Origin: Methanosarcina horonobensis HB-1 = JCM 15518
GTDB lineage: Archaea > Halobacteriota > Methanosarcinia > Methanosarcinales > Methanosarcinaceae
Reading direction: 5' to 3'
DNA: 64,000 bases
Assembly: GCF_000970285.1 (NCBI RefSeq)
Contig: NZ_CP009516.1
Location: forward strand, 4,567,036-4,631,035
Numbering within the stretch: the first letter of the stretch is position 1; each line of letters starts with the position of its first letter. The notes beneath the pieces were generated by a model. That model was not told the DNA's origin. It saw only the letters and a list, made by a program, of their open reading frames with translations, and ran no database searches. The translations under genes and the position numbers were made by a program. Of the stretch, positions 46,988 to 56,817 are shown one piece after another.

Positions 46988-47791
46988 ATGAGTACTATAG
47001 GAAAATCCGTTAGGATGGAGCGTATTTTCGATAGAAATACAGGTAATGCAATTATCATTCCCATGGACCATGGAGTCGGTGCAGGGCCCATTTCAGGGCT
47101 TACAAACCTTCAGGAAGCTGTAAATAGGGTTGCTGAAGGTGGAGCGAATGCCGTACTCGGACACATGGGGCTTGCCAAACACGGGCACAGAGGATATGGA
47201 CATGATGTAGGTCTGATAATCCACCTTTCGGCTTCTACCTCACTTGCCCTTGACCCGAACCATAAAGTCCTTGTAACAACTGTAGAAGAAGCTATAAAGG
47301 TTGGGGCTGATGCGGTATCTGTCCATATTAACATAGGGGCTGAAGACGAATTTGAAATGTTGCAGGGTCTCGGCTATGTTGCAGGAAAATGCGATGAATG
47401 GGGAATTCCTCTCCTTGCAATGATGTATCCACGCGGTAAAAAAGTACGTTCTGAGTATGATGTTGATGTAGTAAAGCATGCAGCAAGGATTGGCGCTGAA
47501 CTTGGAGCGGATATTGTTAAAACTAACTATACCGGAAGTCCGGAAACTTTCAAAGAAGTTGTTGACGGATGTCCTGTACCTGTAATTATTGCAGGCGGCC
47601 CCAAAATGGGCTCGGAAAAAGAACTGCTTGAGATGATTCAAGGCTCTCTTGAAGCAGGCGGACGTGGTGTTGCAATAGGAAGAAATGTATTCCAGGCAGA
47701 AGACCCAACAGGACTTGTACGGAGAATTTCAAAAATCGTCCACGAAGGTATGACTGCAGAAGAAGTAACAAACCTTGGTAAAAGTGCCTGA
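46988..47791 (+). CDS. 2-amino-3,7-dideoxy-D-threo-hept-6-ulosonate synthase (ADH synthase)
   Basis: A 267-residue class I aldolase-type enzyme. [17 protein letters not shown], the FBA-like loop, and the Schiff-base lysine in [10 protein letters not shown] are present, followed by PVIIAGGPK and [13 protein letters not shown] phosphate-binding loops. In methanogens this family (MJ0400-type) makes the C7 precursor of dehydroquinate from a fructose-derived phosphate and aspartate semialdehyde, which couples it to the asd gene at 54284. The partner dehydroquinate synthase II is not next to it. A real fructose-bisphosphate aldolase is an alternative reading but less likely. Confidence 0.85.
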   Translation: MSTIGKSVRMERIFDRNTGNAIIIPMDHGVGAGPISGLTNLQEAVNRVAEGGANAVLGHMGLAKHGHRGYGHDVGLIIHLSASTSLALDPNHKVLVTTVEEAIKVGADAVSVHINIGAEDEFEMLQGLGYVAGKCDEWGIPLLAMMYPRGKKVRSEYDVDVVKHAARIGAELGADIVKTNYTGSPETFKEVVDGCPVPVIIAGGPKMGSEKELLEMIQGSLEAGGRGVAIGRNVFQAEDPTGLVRRISKIVHEGMTAEEVTNLGKSA

Positions 47792-49028
47792 AGCCCGAAT
47801 ATCAAGATAAAAAGGAAAATTTATTAGTTGGTTAATTAGTTAGTTAATCAATTAGTTTAGAAAGTCGTAGACATAATTAAGATCTTAATTTCAGATTTGA
47901 CGGAACGGGGAATTTACTTTTCAGGAAATTTCCTGTCATCCTTTCCAGTGGAAATGAAGGGGGTGCTACTTTTCAGAAGAAATGTTCCTTCAGATACATA
48001 AAGAACAAAATTTAATATTTGACTTCATAACTTCACTTAAGTTCCAGAAAAAGCAGGTAAAACAAAATAAAAATTTTGAGCTATAACTCAGGATTCCTTC
48101 GAGTGTTCTTAATTGAACAAATAGTCTCCAATGCTCCTTCACTTTTCTGTTCATTTAATCTTAACCTCGAAGAATATACCGAGATTATTCAGTAGACTTT
48201 AATAAAAGTAAGTAGATGCAAAGCTTCAGACAATGCAAATTCCTTTTCTGAAATAGAACCTTAATCTCTTGAAGGACTATCAGATTTAAACACTGTTTCT
48301 GTATATATCAAATAAAGAGTTCCCGGTTTACCTGTAGATTCCAGTGGAAATTTGGGGCTTTTTAGATTTTTATTATAAAGAGCAGAATGTGAAATGGATA
48401 CTTTTTTAATAAAATTTAAGGATATGTGAGATTCAATGAATTAGAAAAGTATGCAGGATAAACTTATACAGGATAGAAAAAGGGGAGGACAAAATAAAAT
48501 AATTAAAAGAAAAAATAAACGATTGAAAAGTAAACACCACTTGAGAAAGTAATGTGAGAGAATAAGGATACCAAGGCAAATAAGGAAGCCGATGATGAGT
48601 TAAGGCAAAAATAAAGTAAGGAGACTTTAACTTAAGGAAGAACCGAGAAAAAGATAGATTTCTTAAGAGTAGAGCAGTCCAGAAGCACTCCTGATAGTGA
48701 AAGTGGATAATGAAAAGATAAAAGAGAAAAACCGTTTATAACAGTGAAATCCGGGAAACAATTGAAAAGTATATAGGAAAAAAACGAAAAGTCATAGATG
48801 AGGAAGAACTAAAAAATAGTAAAAAATAAATTTACGAAAAGTTCCAGTGGAAATAAGGGGGTTCCTCTTTAAAGAAAAAGGAGAAACTGAAAAGTCTAAA
48901 AATAATTTTTACAATTATAAAAGTAAAAAAATTATCAAAAAGGTGAAAATTAAAAGTCAGGCTCCAGAACTCAAAAGAGACTGTTCTTTAAGCCAGAAAC
49001 CTGCTCTGCGTTCATATCTATGCCGGCA
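47792..49028. other. 1.2 kb gene-poor interval with three copies of a TTCCAGTGGAA palindrome
   Basis: No convincing gene; a 61-codon frame at 48847-49032 is Lys/Asn-rich and unsupported. The perfect 11-base palindrome TTCCA-G-TGGAA occurs at 47943-47953, 48339-48349 and 48842-48852. The first and third copies also share the following context (GGAAAT-A-rich then AGGGGGTxC), so they look like copies of one longer unit. Their spacing of about 400-500 bases is irregular. The rest is A/T and purine-rich. Confidence 0.5.
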
Positions 49029-50024
49029 TTAGAAATCTACAGCGGGCACAAGGTCGCAACCTGTGCATTTAAGACACATTGTCATTGCAAGGGAGGGATC
49101 TAGCCCGTATTTCTTCAGGATTTCAGCTTCCATTTTCGCAAGTTTCAAAAGGCGTTCAGGAGAAGGACGTTCGGTAAAACAGTCCCCTGATCTGAGAGGA
49201 TGAGGGTTTACCGGGCGCAGGATTGGAATTACCCCTATCTTTGCAAGGGTCTCGATTCCTTCCCTGACAGAATCATCAGTTTCCCCAAGTCCTATTATGA
49301 AGTTACTGAAGACCCTGTTTTTTCCGAAAATTTCCACAGCTTCTTTAAGCCTGTCCAGAATATAATCAAGAGAAAGATCTCCACACACCTTCCGGAATAT
49401 TTCTCTGTCCATGGTTTCGACATTATACTTAACCTCGGCAACTCCAGAATCGTAGAATTTTCGGGAACAGCCCCTGGTTGGATATACAGAAACTCCTATG
49501 GGGACATCGTATTTTTGAAGTGCAGGGAGAAGGCTGAGTACACGCTCAACTTCTCCCTCGATTGAGGTTTCGACACCTGAGGTAATGGAGATAGCTTTGA
49601 GAGATCCTGCCTGAAGGACATCATCCACTATGCTCAGGACTTCCTCCTCACTCTTGACATGCCCCTGAAGTTTAGGTACAGGGCAGTATTTGCAGTCAAA
49701 AATACATCTTTCGCAGAGCGTGATAAAAGCCTGATCAGGGCAATGTGCAGGTGCAGGTTCAAGTTTTCCTCTGGCAAGTTCTTTGCCTTCATGCAGAAGC
49801 GCAACTGTCTCGCTATCTCCTGCTGCGGCAATGGAAAGAGGGGAATTCTTGTTTACGCTGAGCCTGACCCGCTTCCCTCCTGCTCTAAAAAAAACGGAGC
49901 TTGTACCTGCCCCTGGACCTGCAGTAGAACCTCGCGCCCTTGGAATAAGTAAAGGGTCCACAGAAACGGAACCTATTGAGATAAGAAAAGCTTTTATTTC
50001 CGGCGTGATTTGCGTACTTTGCAT
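49029..50024 (-). CDS. Radical SAM protein, function unassigned
   Basis: A 331-residue radical SAM enzyme with the CIFDCKYC (CxxxCxxC) cluster motif at residues about 107-114 and a C-terminal cysteine-rich end (MTMCLKCTGCDLVPAVDF) that may bind a second Fe-S cluster. The barrel shows SITSGVETS, YNVETMD and FIIGLGETDDS strands, as in lipoyl/biotin-synthase-like enzymes. The N-terminal 100 residues (VDPLLIPRARGSTAGPGAGTSSVFF) are a separate domain. The start at 50024 is chosen from GAGG 9 bases upstream rather than the earlier ATG at 50102. Methanogens hold several such enzymes of unknown role. Confidence 0.8.
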   Translation of the reverse strand: MQSTQITPEIKAFLISIGSVSVDPLLIPRARGSTAGPGAGTSSVFFRAGGKRVRLSVNKNSPLSIAAAGDSETVALLHEGKELARGKLEPAPAHCPDQAFITLCERCIFDCKYCPVPKLQGHVKSEEEVLSIVDDVLQAGSLKAISITSGVETSIEGEVERVLSLLPALQKYDVPIGVSVYPTRGCSRKFYDSGVAEVKYNVETMDREIFRKVCGDLSLDYILDRLKEAVEIFGKNRVFSNFIIGLGETDDSVREGIETLAKIGVIPILRPVNPHPLRSGDCFTERPSPERLLKLAKMEAEILKKYGLDPSLAMTMCLKCTGCDLVPAVDF

Positions 50025-50287
50025 TAGGGTGTTCCTCAAGATAACTATTCTTTCCTGTAGTTCCGGCCTTTTTTCATCATCACCAGATAGTATATAAATC
50101 ATTCTGAAAATATAACTTAAATAGTCTGGAACCAGCTTTGAGATAAGGAAGAATCTTTTCGTTAGACATTAATTTATAATATCTGGATTGAAAAAAAGTC
50201 TTTTTCCCTGGAAAAAATCGAAATAAGCATATATAAATAAAACAAATGCTATTTAAAGTTCGAAATTAATCTAGGAGGAATAGAGTT

Positions 50288-50791
50288 TTGTTGAAGAAGT
50301 GGTTTCCAGTACTGGTAATACTCATATGTGCCATTTTTGCTGTTTCCTCGGGGTGTAGTGAAAACAGTGAAGAAGACACAAATGTTCCTGAAGAATCGAT
50401 TGAAGAAGTAAACGAAGAAGTGGCTTCTGCAGAGGATGAAGGAGAAGAAGTTAAAGTGGAAATGGTATCCACCGGAGACTCCAGCGACTGGTGTGCTGTA
50501 GGTTCTTCATGGAAGTCAACAAACCCCCAGACAGGCGAAGAAGTTACAATGAAGATCACAGGGACCGAAACTGTTGATGGTGTCCTGATGTGCAAAGCCG
50601 TTTATGAGACTAATGTTGAAGATGAAGACTTCTCCAAAATTGAATATTTATGGTCCGAGAACGGAGAAACCTACTTCTGGACTGCTTATGACGCTTCAGG
50701 AGAAGTAATTTCCGAGATGAGCATGAAAGATGGCAAAATGAAAATCGTTGATGAAGAAGGCAATGTAATGGAGTATTCTCAGGGGCAATAA
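50288..50791 (+). CDS. Lipoprotein of unknown function
   Basis: A 167-residue protein beginning with TTG at 50288 after AGGAGG. The signal segment ends in AVSSGC, a lipobox-like site giving a lipidated cysteine at residue 23. An acidic linker (SEEDTNVPEESIEEVNEEV) follows, then a beta-rich domain (residues about 65-165; WKSTNPQTGEEVTMKITGTETVDGVLMCKAVYE) resembling secreted Methanosarcina proteins of unassigned function. It stands alone with gene-poor DNA downstream. Confidence 0.7.
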   Translation: MLKKWFPVLVILICAIFAVSSGCSENSEEDTNVPEESIEEVNEEVASAEDEGEEVKVEMVSTGDSSDWCAVGSSWKSTNPQTGEEVTMKITGTETVDGVLMCKAVYETNVEDEDFSKIEYLWSENGETYFWTAYDASGEVISEMSMKDGKMKIVDEEGNVMEYSQGQ

Positions 50792-51671
50792 ATAACAATA
50801 GGAACCCTAAAATAAAGATAAGGTAGCAATTCTGCTGGATTTTCCAGCACATTGCCTTTTTCCTGAATCTCTCTAACCTATTGTTCTTTATTATTTATTC
50901 TCTACTATTGTTCTCTACTATTATTATTCTCTAACATTGTTTCTACTATTATTTTCTAATTATTAAATTCTCGATCTAGTTAATTCCTGATCTCTATTTT
51001 AAATCTTCTCTTTCTTACATCCAAGTGTATTCATACCCGGTCATTTTTTAAACTCAAAGAGAAATTTCAAGGAAATAAGATATCTGATCCTGATTTTCTA
51101 GGTTGATTCGGAATGATATATGAGTACTATAATATTAGCTCCATTGATTAAAATTACAATGATGTAATAATGATACATGAATATAATAACATTATGTGTT
51201 ACATAAATTTACAAAAGTATTATATACCTGAAACGCGTAGTATAATTTGCGTTCTCATCCCTTCAACACCCCAAAATTACAAGATCTACTCCACACAAAT
51301 AAAGGGATAAAGAAGAAAGAAACTAAACTAAAACTCGCAACCCGTGAGTCCAGTACCTCAATATCTCTTCCCAGACAAAATAAAAGCATCTCTTAATGCC
51401 GTTCGGAACTTCCAGGTTTTTGGATGGGAACGCAAGCCTATTTTTCAGAAATAATTACAAAAGAAAGTTGATTTTTAGAAGCTTTATCATGAATTCCTGA
51501 TTCATTTTAAACTTATTATAAGTTTCAATTTTGTGATTTTTTTCATGCATCATGAGAAATTTGACCTGCTCACGTGCTATAAAATGAAAATTCCGAAACA
51601 AAATCAAAATAATTATATATTAACCCTCCTGATTTTTAAAATATATTCTTTTACGGTACAGGAGGTCATAA
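50792..51671. other. Gene-poor interval upstream of winged-helix gene
   Basis: About 880 bases of AT-rich DNA. The first part (50870-50970) has several degenerate copies of the phrase TTATTCTCTACTATTG, a low-complexity run also usable as a U-rich terminator for the lipoprotein gene. Further on only scattered TATA-like sequences appear. GGAGGT precedes the ATG at 51672. No gene or RNA recognised. Confidence 0.4.
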
Positions 51672-51977
51672 ATGATAGAAGAAAAAGATGAAATTGACCT
51701 TTTTCTGGATTCGCAGGTAAAAACCGAAAAAGAACTGCTACAGGAAAAATGTGAAAAAACTTACTATGCAGCATCCAGCCAGGTCCGAAGGGACATAATG
51801 CAAACCATATGTTTTCTTGGGAAAAGTAAAGAAGAACTCCTTAAAAAAACCGGTCTTGATGAAGCTGCTTTAAAGTTCCATACTGAAATTTTGATAAATA
51901 CTGATTTTCTCTATCAGGATGAAGAGGGAGTCTACAGGCTGACAGATCTCGGACTTAAGGTGCTTCCGAAACTTTAA
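51672..51977 (+). CDS. Small winged-helix protein (paralogue of 53452-53760)
   Basis: A 101-residue protein with an acidic N-terminal leader (EEKDEIDLFLDSQ) and a winged-helix DNA-binding core (VRRDIMQTICFLGKSKEELLKKTGLDEAALKFHTEILINTDFLYQDEEGVYRLTDLG). ATG follows GGAGGT. Its closest relative in the window is the protein at 53452, and together they flank the CobW GTPase gene. A regulator of metal or cofactor supply is a reasonable guess; no direct evidence. Confidence 0.7.
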   Translation: MIEEKDEIDLFLDSQVKTEKELLQEKCEKTYYAASSQVRRDIMQTICFLGKSKEELLKKTGLDEAALKFHTEILINTDFLYQDEEGVYRLTDLGLKVLPKL

Positions 51978-52242
51978 CAGATTATAGTTATGATATAGTT
52001 TTAAGGAACATTTACGTTTCGAAAAACTCTTGTCTGCGAGCTAAAAACGGAAGTTTTCTTCTGACAAACTCCCTCCGCACAGCCGACAAAGTCAGTTTTG
52101 GGAAGAGGAATATCCTTTTCCGGCAAGACTTATCTCATAAGCCTCAAATAAAACACGTTGCCTATTTTATATATAGGAGTAAATATATTACATTTGTCGG
52201 CCTGACATAGAATCTTTTTTCAGGTAATAGGACAGGAAAAAC

Positions 52243-53301
52243 ATGAAAGTCATGATCATAGGAGGTTTTCTCGGAAGCGGGAAAACAACCGCAATTCAGA
52301 GGATTAGCAGGCAGCTTAGTGATGCCGGAAAACGGACTGCAATTATCGTAAACGAGATAGGGGAAATAGGGCTTGATGGAGAGACGCTTAAAAGCCCCGG
52401 AATTATGACACAGGAACTAACAAGCGGCTGCATCTGTTGTACACTAAAAATCAGCATGCAGTATACTCTTCAGACCCTTGAAGAAGAGTTTAAGCCTGAT
52501 ATCGTAATTATCGAGCCAACAGGAATTGCTTTCCCCGGACAGATCAGGGAAGAAATCGAAGTGATGGGACTTTCGGAGTTATCTTTTGCTCCGGTTGTAA
52601 CCCTTGTAGACCCCGGGCGTTTCGGCACCGAGGCAAAAGAGATCCCAAGGTTTATTGAGACCCAAGTAAAAGAAGCTGAAATCCTTGGCATAAATAAAGT
52701 GGATGTGGCGCCTGCAGAAATAGTTATGGCAACAGAGCAGATGCTTGCAGAACTGAACCCTGAAGCCAGGGTCCTTAAGTTTTCAGCAAAAGTAGGAGAT
52801 GAACAGTTTAAAGACCTGTTCATTCATCTTGCACTTCCAGGGATTGAGAAACCCTCTCAGGAAAAGCAAAATTCTATTGAAATTTCTGAAGTCTCGGCTC
52901 ATTCAGTCCTTTATACCCTCTCATCCTGCGGGTTTAACCCTGAAGAAGGAAGGCAATTTATTGAAGAGAGCCTTCAGACCATAAGAGACAAAGTGAGGGA
53001 GATTAATCCTGACTTTATAGGCCATGTTAAACTTTCTCTGAAACTCCCGAGTTCCATGATCAAGGGTAGTGTAACCTCTTCAGAAGAAGCCCCGCAGGTA
53101 GAGTTCATTCCTCGCAAAAATGAAAAGCTCGAAATCAGACTTCTGTCTGCAATTACAAAGATCCCGAAAGATAAGCTCACGGGAATAGTGGAGAGTACAC
53201 TTGAAGAGAAACTACGGGAGTCAGATGTATCTTTTAAGAAAAAAGAACAGCAGCAACATGGTTCACTTACGAAAATAAGCGGGATCATGAAAAAGAAATG
53301 A
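52243..53301 (+). CDS. CobW/COG0523-family GTPase (metal or cofactor chaperone)
   Basis: A 352-residue P-loop GTPase: GGFLGSGKTT (Walker A, residues about 7-16), GCICC (the metal-binding CxCC motif of COG0523), IIEPTG (Walker B) and NKVD (base recognition). COG0523 proteins deliver Zn, Co or other metals to target enzymes or act in B12 metabolism; in methylotrophic methanogens they cluster with methyltransferase activation. The C-terminal part (about 210-350) is less conserved and lacks the usual histidine-rich stretch. The gene lies between two small winged-helix genes. Confidence 0.9.
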   Translation: MKVMIIGGFLGSGKTTAIQRISRQLSDAGKRTAIIVNEIGEIGLDGETLKSPGIMTQELTSGCICCTLKISMQYTLQTLEEEFKPDIVIIEPTGIAFPGQIREEIEVMGLSELSFAPVVTLVDPGRFGTEAKEIPRFIETQVKEAEILGINKVDVAPAEIVMATEQMLAELNPEARVLKFSAKVGDEQFKDLFIHLALPGIEKPSQEKQNSIEISEVSAHSVLYTLSSCGFNPEEGRQFIEESLQTIRDKVREINPDFIGHVKLSLKLPSSMIKGSVTSSEEAPQVEFIPRKNEKLEIRLLSAITKIPKDKLTGIVESTLEEKLRESDVSFKKKEQQQHGSLTKISGIMKKK

Positions 53302-53451
53302 GCACTGGAGAAACACTGGCAAAAGAGTGAAAAAAGTGAACATCAACAAATTTCTGTTTCACTCAGTAAAGAAAGCAAAATATCAGAAAAACTGAGATAT
53401 TAAAGGAAAGGATACCTGAAATATTAAAGATAAAAAAAATGGAGCTTCTAT

Positions 53452-53760
53452 ATGCACGACGAAATTGACGAAATTGATGCTTATTTCGCTTCAAAAGAAG
53501 AAATTACAGAAGGCGAAGTTGTCAAAATGGAACATATGATGATGGAAAAGGTTTCCATAAATCCGGCAAGAAGGAAACTCCTTCGGACAGTAGGGATCTT
53601 CGGAAAAACTGAAAAACAGTTAAAAGAAGAGTCGGGGTTAAACGATTTCTTCTTTAAGTTCAATATGGATTTCCTGCTCAAAGAAAGATTCCTCAAGTTT
53701 GAAGACGGCATGTACCGGCTTACAGATTCGGGAATCGCATTGCATGATTCCGTGTGTTAA
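53452..53760 (+). CDS. Small winged-helix protein (paralogue of 51672-51977)
   Basis: A 102-residue protein with the same architecture as the one before the GTPase: acidic leader (DEIDEIDAYFASKEE), then ARRKLLRTVGIFGKTEKQLKEESGLNDFFFKFNMDFLLKERFLKFEDGMYRLTDSG. The shared pattern R(R)xxxxx(I/V)xxxGK(S/T)xxxL...L with YRLTD is a winged helix. The start follows a weak ribosome site. Perhaps the two proteins form a heterodimer or are duplicated regulators of the GTPase. Confidence 0.7.
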   Translation: MHDEIDEIDAYFASKEEITEGEVVKMEHMMMEKVSINPARRKLLRTVGIFGKTEKQLKEESGLNDFFFKFNMDFLLKERFLKFEDGMYRLTDSGIALHDSVC

Positions 53761-54006
53761 AAAGCATATTTTCTCATATTCTTTCTTATTTTTCCATACT
53801 TTCTAAAACATAAATTTTGGAAGCATAAGCCTTAGCTCCTTCCGATTCTTGAAAATTGCTTTTTGCTAAAAAACGATAAGTTTTTATGGTTATCTGAATA
53901 ATGGCGTTATGATCAATTTTTTCGATATTCTATGGAAGTTTCAAAAACGCCCTGATATAATTTCCTGGTACATATCGAGCAAATCAAAAAGGAGTGTGAA
54001 AAAAAT

Positions 54007-54189
54007 ATGCCAGCATTAGTTAACGCAGATGAATGTTCTGGATGTGGAACCTGTGTCGATGAATGTCCCTCTGAGGCAATCACCCTTGATGAAGAAAAGG
54101 GCTGTGCAGTCGTTGACCAGGATGAATGTGTAGAGTGCGGTGCATGTGAAGAAGCATGCCCGAACCAGGCAATTAAAGTACAGGAATAA
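54007..54189 (+). CDS. 2[4Fe-4S] ferredoxin
   Basis: A 60-residue ferredoxin with [12 protein letters not shown] and [12 protein letters not shown], closely similar to the protein at 25918. It begins with ATG 13 bases after AGGAG. It is a single cistron followed by a hairpin terminator. Having two such similar ferredoxins in one window suggests recent duplication or division of labour in low-potential electron transfer. Confidence 0.92.
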   Translation: MPALVNADECSGCGTCVDECPSEAITLDEEKGCAVVDQDECVECGACEEACPNQAIKVQE

Positions 54190-54205
54190 AAAACAGAGAT
54201 CAAGA

Positions 54206-54240
54206 TGGAATAACTTTTTATTCCATTCTTTTCTTTTTCC
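54206..54240 (+). terminator. Hairpin plus U-rich terminator after ferredoxin
   Basis: A perfect stem TGGAATAA (54206-54213), loop CTTT and TTATTCCA (54218-54225) is followed directly by CTTTTCTTTTTCC-type pyrimidines. This gives both a hairpin and a U-rich run at the ferredoxin 3' end, just before the asd leader. Confidence 0.6.
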
Positions 54241-54283
54241 TTTTTATCAAATCATTTTTATCTCTCCGGAGGCAATTTTTTAG

Positions 54284-55312
54284 ATGGCAGCAGTTAAAGC
54301 GGGAATTTTAGGCGCCACTGGCGCTGTAGGGCAGAGATTTGTAGAAGCACTTGCAAACCATCCGTGGTTTGAGATCACAGCCCTTGCAGCGTCCGAAAGG
54401 AGTGCCGGCAAAACGTATAGAGAAGCGGCAGGCTGGAAACTGGACACCGCCATGCCGGAAAGTGTCGAAAACATAGAAGTTGTTCCTGTAGACCCGAAAG
54501 CCGTTGATGCGGATGTGGTCTTTTCGGCTCTTCCTGCAGACCTTGCCCTTACAGTGGAACCCGAGTTTGCAAAAGCCGGGTTTGCAGTTGCAAGCAATGC
54601 ATCATCCTACAGGATGGAAAAAGACGTCCCTCTTGTAATTCCAGAAGTAAACCCAGAACACCTGGGACTCCTTGAAGTCCAGCAGGACACAAGGGGCTGG
54701 GACGGATACATCATTACAAACCCTAACTGCTCCACAATTGTCATGACAATTACCTTAAAGCCCCTCATGAAGTTCGGGCTCGAAACCGTGCAGGTAGCTA
54801 CAATGCAGGCAATTTCCGGTGCAGGGTTTTCCGGAGTTTCAGCCATGGCAATCTATGATAACGTAATTCCCTACATAGGAAGCGAAGAGAAGAAGATGGA
54901 AACTGAAACTTTAAAACTCCTCGGGGAATTCAACGGCTCAGAAATCGTGCCTGCGGACGTAAAGGTTAGCGCTTCATGCAACAGGGTCCCTGTAGTTGAC
55001 GGGCACACTGAAGCTATCTGGGCAGGCATGAGAGACAAGCCCACACCTGAAGAAGTAAGGGAAGCTTTCCTCAAATTCGACCCGAAACTCGGAGAACTCC
55101 CCTCAGAGCCGGGAAAAGCCCTGATAGTGCGGGATGAAATTGACAGACCCCAGCCGCGCCTTGACCGTAACATGGGCAGAGGCATGAGCGTCTCAGTAGG
55201 CAGGATCAGAGAAGGGATCCGTTACATTGCAATGGGGCACAACACAATCCGCGGAGCTGCAGGTGCAAGCGTCCTTAATGCAGAACTCCTGCACTCGATT
55301 GGCAAGCTCTGA
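54284..55312 (+). CDS. asd: Aspartate-semialdehyde dehydrogenase
   Basis: A 342-residue archaeal-type Asd. [13 protein letters not shown] is the NADP loop, NPNCSTI holds the active-site cysteine (about residue 148), and [13 protein letters not shown] contains the catalytic histidine. It reduces aspartyl phosphate to the semialdehyde for lysine, threonine, methionine and, through ADH synthase, aromatic amino acids in methanogens. The ATG lies behind GGAGGC. It stands alone on the plus strand between the ferredoxin gene and the convergent larC. Confidence 0.95.
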   Translation: MAAVKAGILGATGAVGQRFVEALANHPWFEITALAASERSAGKTYREAAGWKLDTAMPESVENIEVVPVDPKAVDADVVFSALPADLALTVEPEFAKAGFAVASNASSYRMEKDVPLVIPEVNPEHLGLLEVQQDTRGWDGYIITNPNCSTIVMTITLKPLMKFGLETVQVATMQAISGAGFSGVSAMAIYDNVIPYIGSEEKKMETETLKLLGEFNGSEIVPADVKVSASCNRVPVVDGHTEAIWAGMRDKPTPEEVREAFLKFDPKLGELPSEPGKALIVRDEIDRPQPRLDRNMGRGMSVSVGRIREGIRYIAMGHNTIRGAAGASVLNAELLHSIGKL

Positions 55313-55554
55313 GTTCAGACGAAATGCTTCAGCAGCAAAAACATCAGGACTGGAAGCTTAAAAGCACGATTGAAACTGCAGAAATCAGTAGAAAATAGTA
55401 AAGAATAAGAATTAGAAGTAAAAGGTCTGAAAACCCGGACTTTTTACTTTATTAAAATTCTTCTCGCAGAAACTTTTGTTTTGAATTTATTTTCCTTAAA
55501 TGTTTTGATTCTAACTTTGAAATTGATTTTTCAAGCATTCCATTTCAGGAATTC

Positions 55555-56745
55555 TCAGGAGAAAAGCCTTCTTGCAGCCTCTTCTGCCCTGCGCATAACT
55601 TCTCTTACAGGAATCCCGCTGGCTTTTGCGATTTTTTTGCAGTCTTCAAATTCCGCAGAGATATTGAGCAGAACTCCTTCCGAGTCCCTGGCGATTTTGA
55701 CCGCAGTTTCAAACTCCTGACCTTCCAGATCTATTTTTATCCTTTCAATATTTCGGGCAGCCATTAGCCTGTGTCGGGCAGGCATAACCCTGACTCCAAG
55801 CGACCCTGTCTCAATAATGATCTTCCGGGCGAGTTTTGCGCTATCTTCAGGCTTTGCAATGACCTTGATAATATGAGCAGGTCTTCCTTTTTTCATGGTT
55901 GCGGGCATAATAGCAACATCTCTGGCTCCCATTGAAAGCAGTTCCTCGAAAAGGTTGCCCAGGACTTCCCCGCTTACATCGTCAGCATTGGTCTCAAGAA
56001 CCTCGATAATATCCGGAATCAGATGCGAATCAGGCTCAAGCAACACTCCCTGAAGCACATTGGGACCCTCAAGCTCGGCATCCCCTGCTCCGTATCCGAT
56101 GGCAATTGCCCTTCCCTGAGGAAAAGTGTCAACAGGCTTCACAAAATGTGCAAGAATTGCAGCCCCTGTAGGAGTAAGCAGCTCCTTATTCACGTTGCCT
56201 CCCCTGAAATAGAGCTTTCCTCTCCTGAGGATCTCAAGGGTTGCAGGAGCTGGCACTGGGAGAGTCCCGTGGGCGCATTCTATTGTTCCGCCTCCCACGC
56301 TGATAGGAGTGCAGTAAACCGAATCGCAGTTAAGAGAATGGATGGCTGCAGAAGAGCCTATAACATCGGCAAGGGCATCACTCTGCCCCACTTCATGAAA
56401 GTGAAGCTTTTCAAGGTCAGGTTGCCCATGGACTGTAGCTTCAGCCTCTGCCATTTTCAAAAAAATATCAAGAGCACTTGCCTCCACTTTCGCGGGCAGT
56501 TTTGCAGCCTTTACAAGGTCCACAATTTCAGGGTATGTTCGAACATGCTCTTTTTCAGGTACGTTTATGTGAACATCCAGGGCTTTGATTCCTTTTTTTA
56601 CTACTTCCCTAATATCCATGGATACCGGTGCAGATGCTTCGATTAATTCTTTTACTTCTTTCCTGTCAGCTCCAAGATCTAGAGTACACCCCAGAATCAT
56701 ATCTCCTGCTGCACCTGAAAAAGGGTTAAAGACCAGTGATTTCAT
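55555..56745 (-). CDS. larC: Nickel-pincer cofactor biosynthesis protein LarC
   Basis: A 396-residue DUF111/LarC protein: FNPFSGAAGDMILGCTLDLGA at the start, ECAHGTLPVPAPATLEIL in the middle, LHFHEVG as the histidine cluster, and a C-terminal half with VRVMPARHRLMAARN. LarC inserts nickel by CTP-dependent chemistry into the pincer cofactor used by lactate racemase and other enzymes. The archaeal full-length form is present, with no sign of the frameshift that splits some bacterial homologues. larB lies 72 bases upstream on the same strand. No larA or larE is next to them. Confidence 0.92.
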   Translation of the reverse strand: MKSLVFNPFSGAAGDMILGCTLDLGADRKEVKELIEASAPVSMDIREVVKKGIKALDVHINVPEKEHVRTYPEIVDLVKAAKLPAKVEASALDIFLKMAEAEATVHGQPDLEKLHFHEVGQSDALADVIGSSAAIHSLNCDSVYCTPISVGGGTIECAHGTLPVPAPATLEILRRGKLYFRGGNVNKELLTPTGAAILAHFVKPVDTFPQGRAIAIGYGAGDAELEGPNVLQGVLLEPDSHLIPDIIEVLETNADDVSGEVLGNLFEELLSMGARDVAIMPATMKKGRPAHIIKVIAKPEDSAKLARKIIIETGSLGVRVMPARHRLMAARNIERIKIDLEGQEFETAVKIARDSEGVLLNISAEFEDCKKIAKASGIPVREVMRRAEEAARRLFS

Positions 56746-56817
56746 AAAGTTCCTCCCTGAATTTTACTCTTTAATTCATCCACAGTCATTATTTTCCGGG
56801 TATCAAAATTCTCCCGA

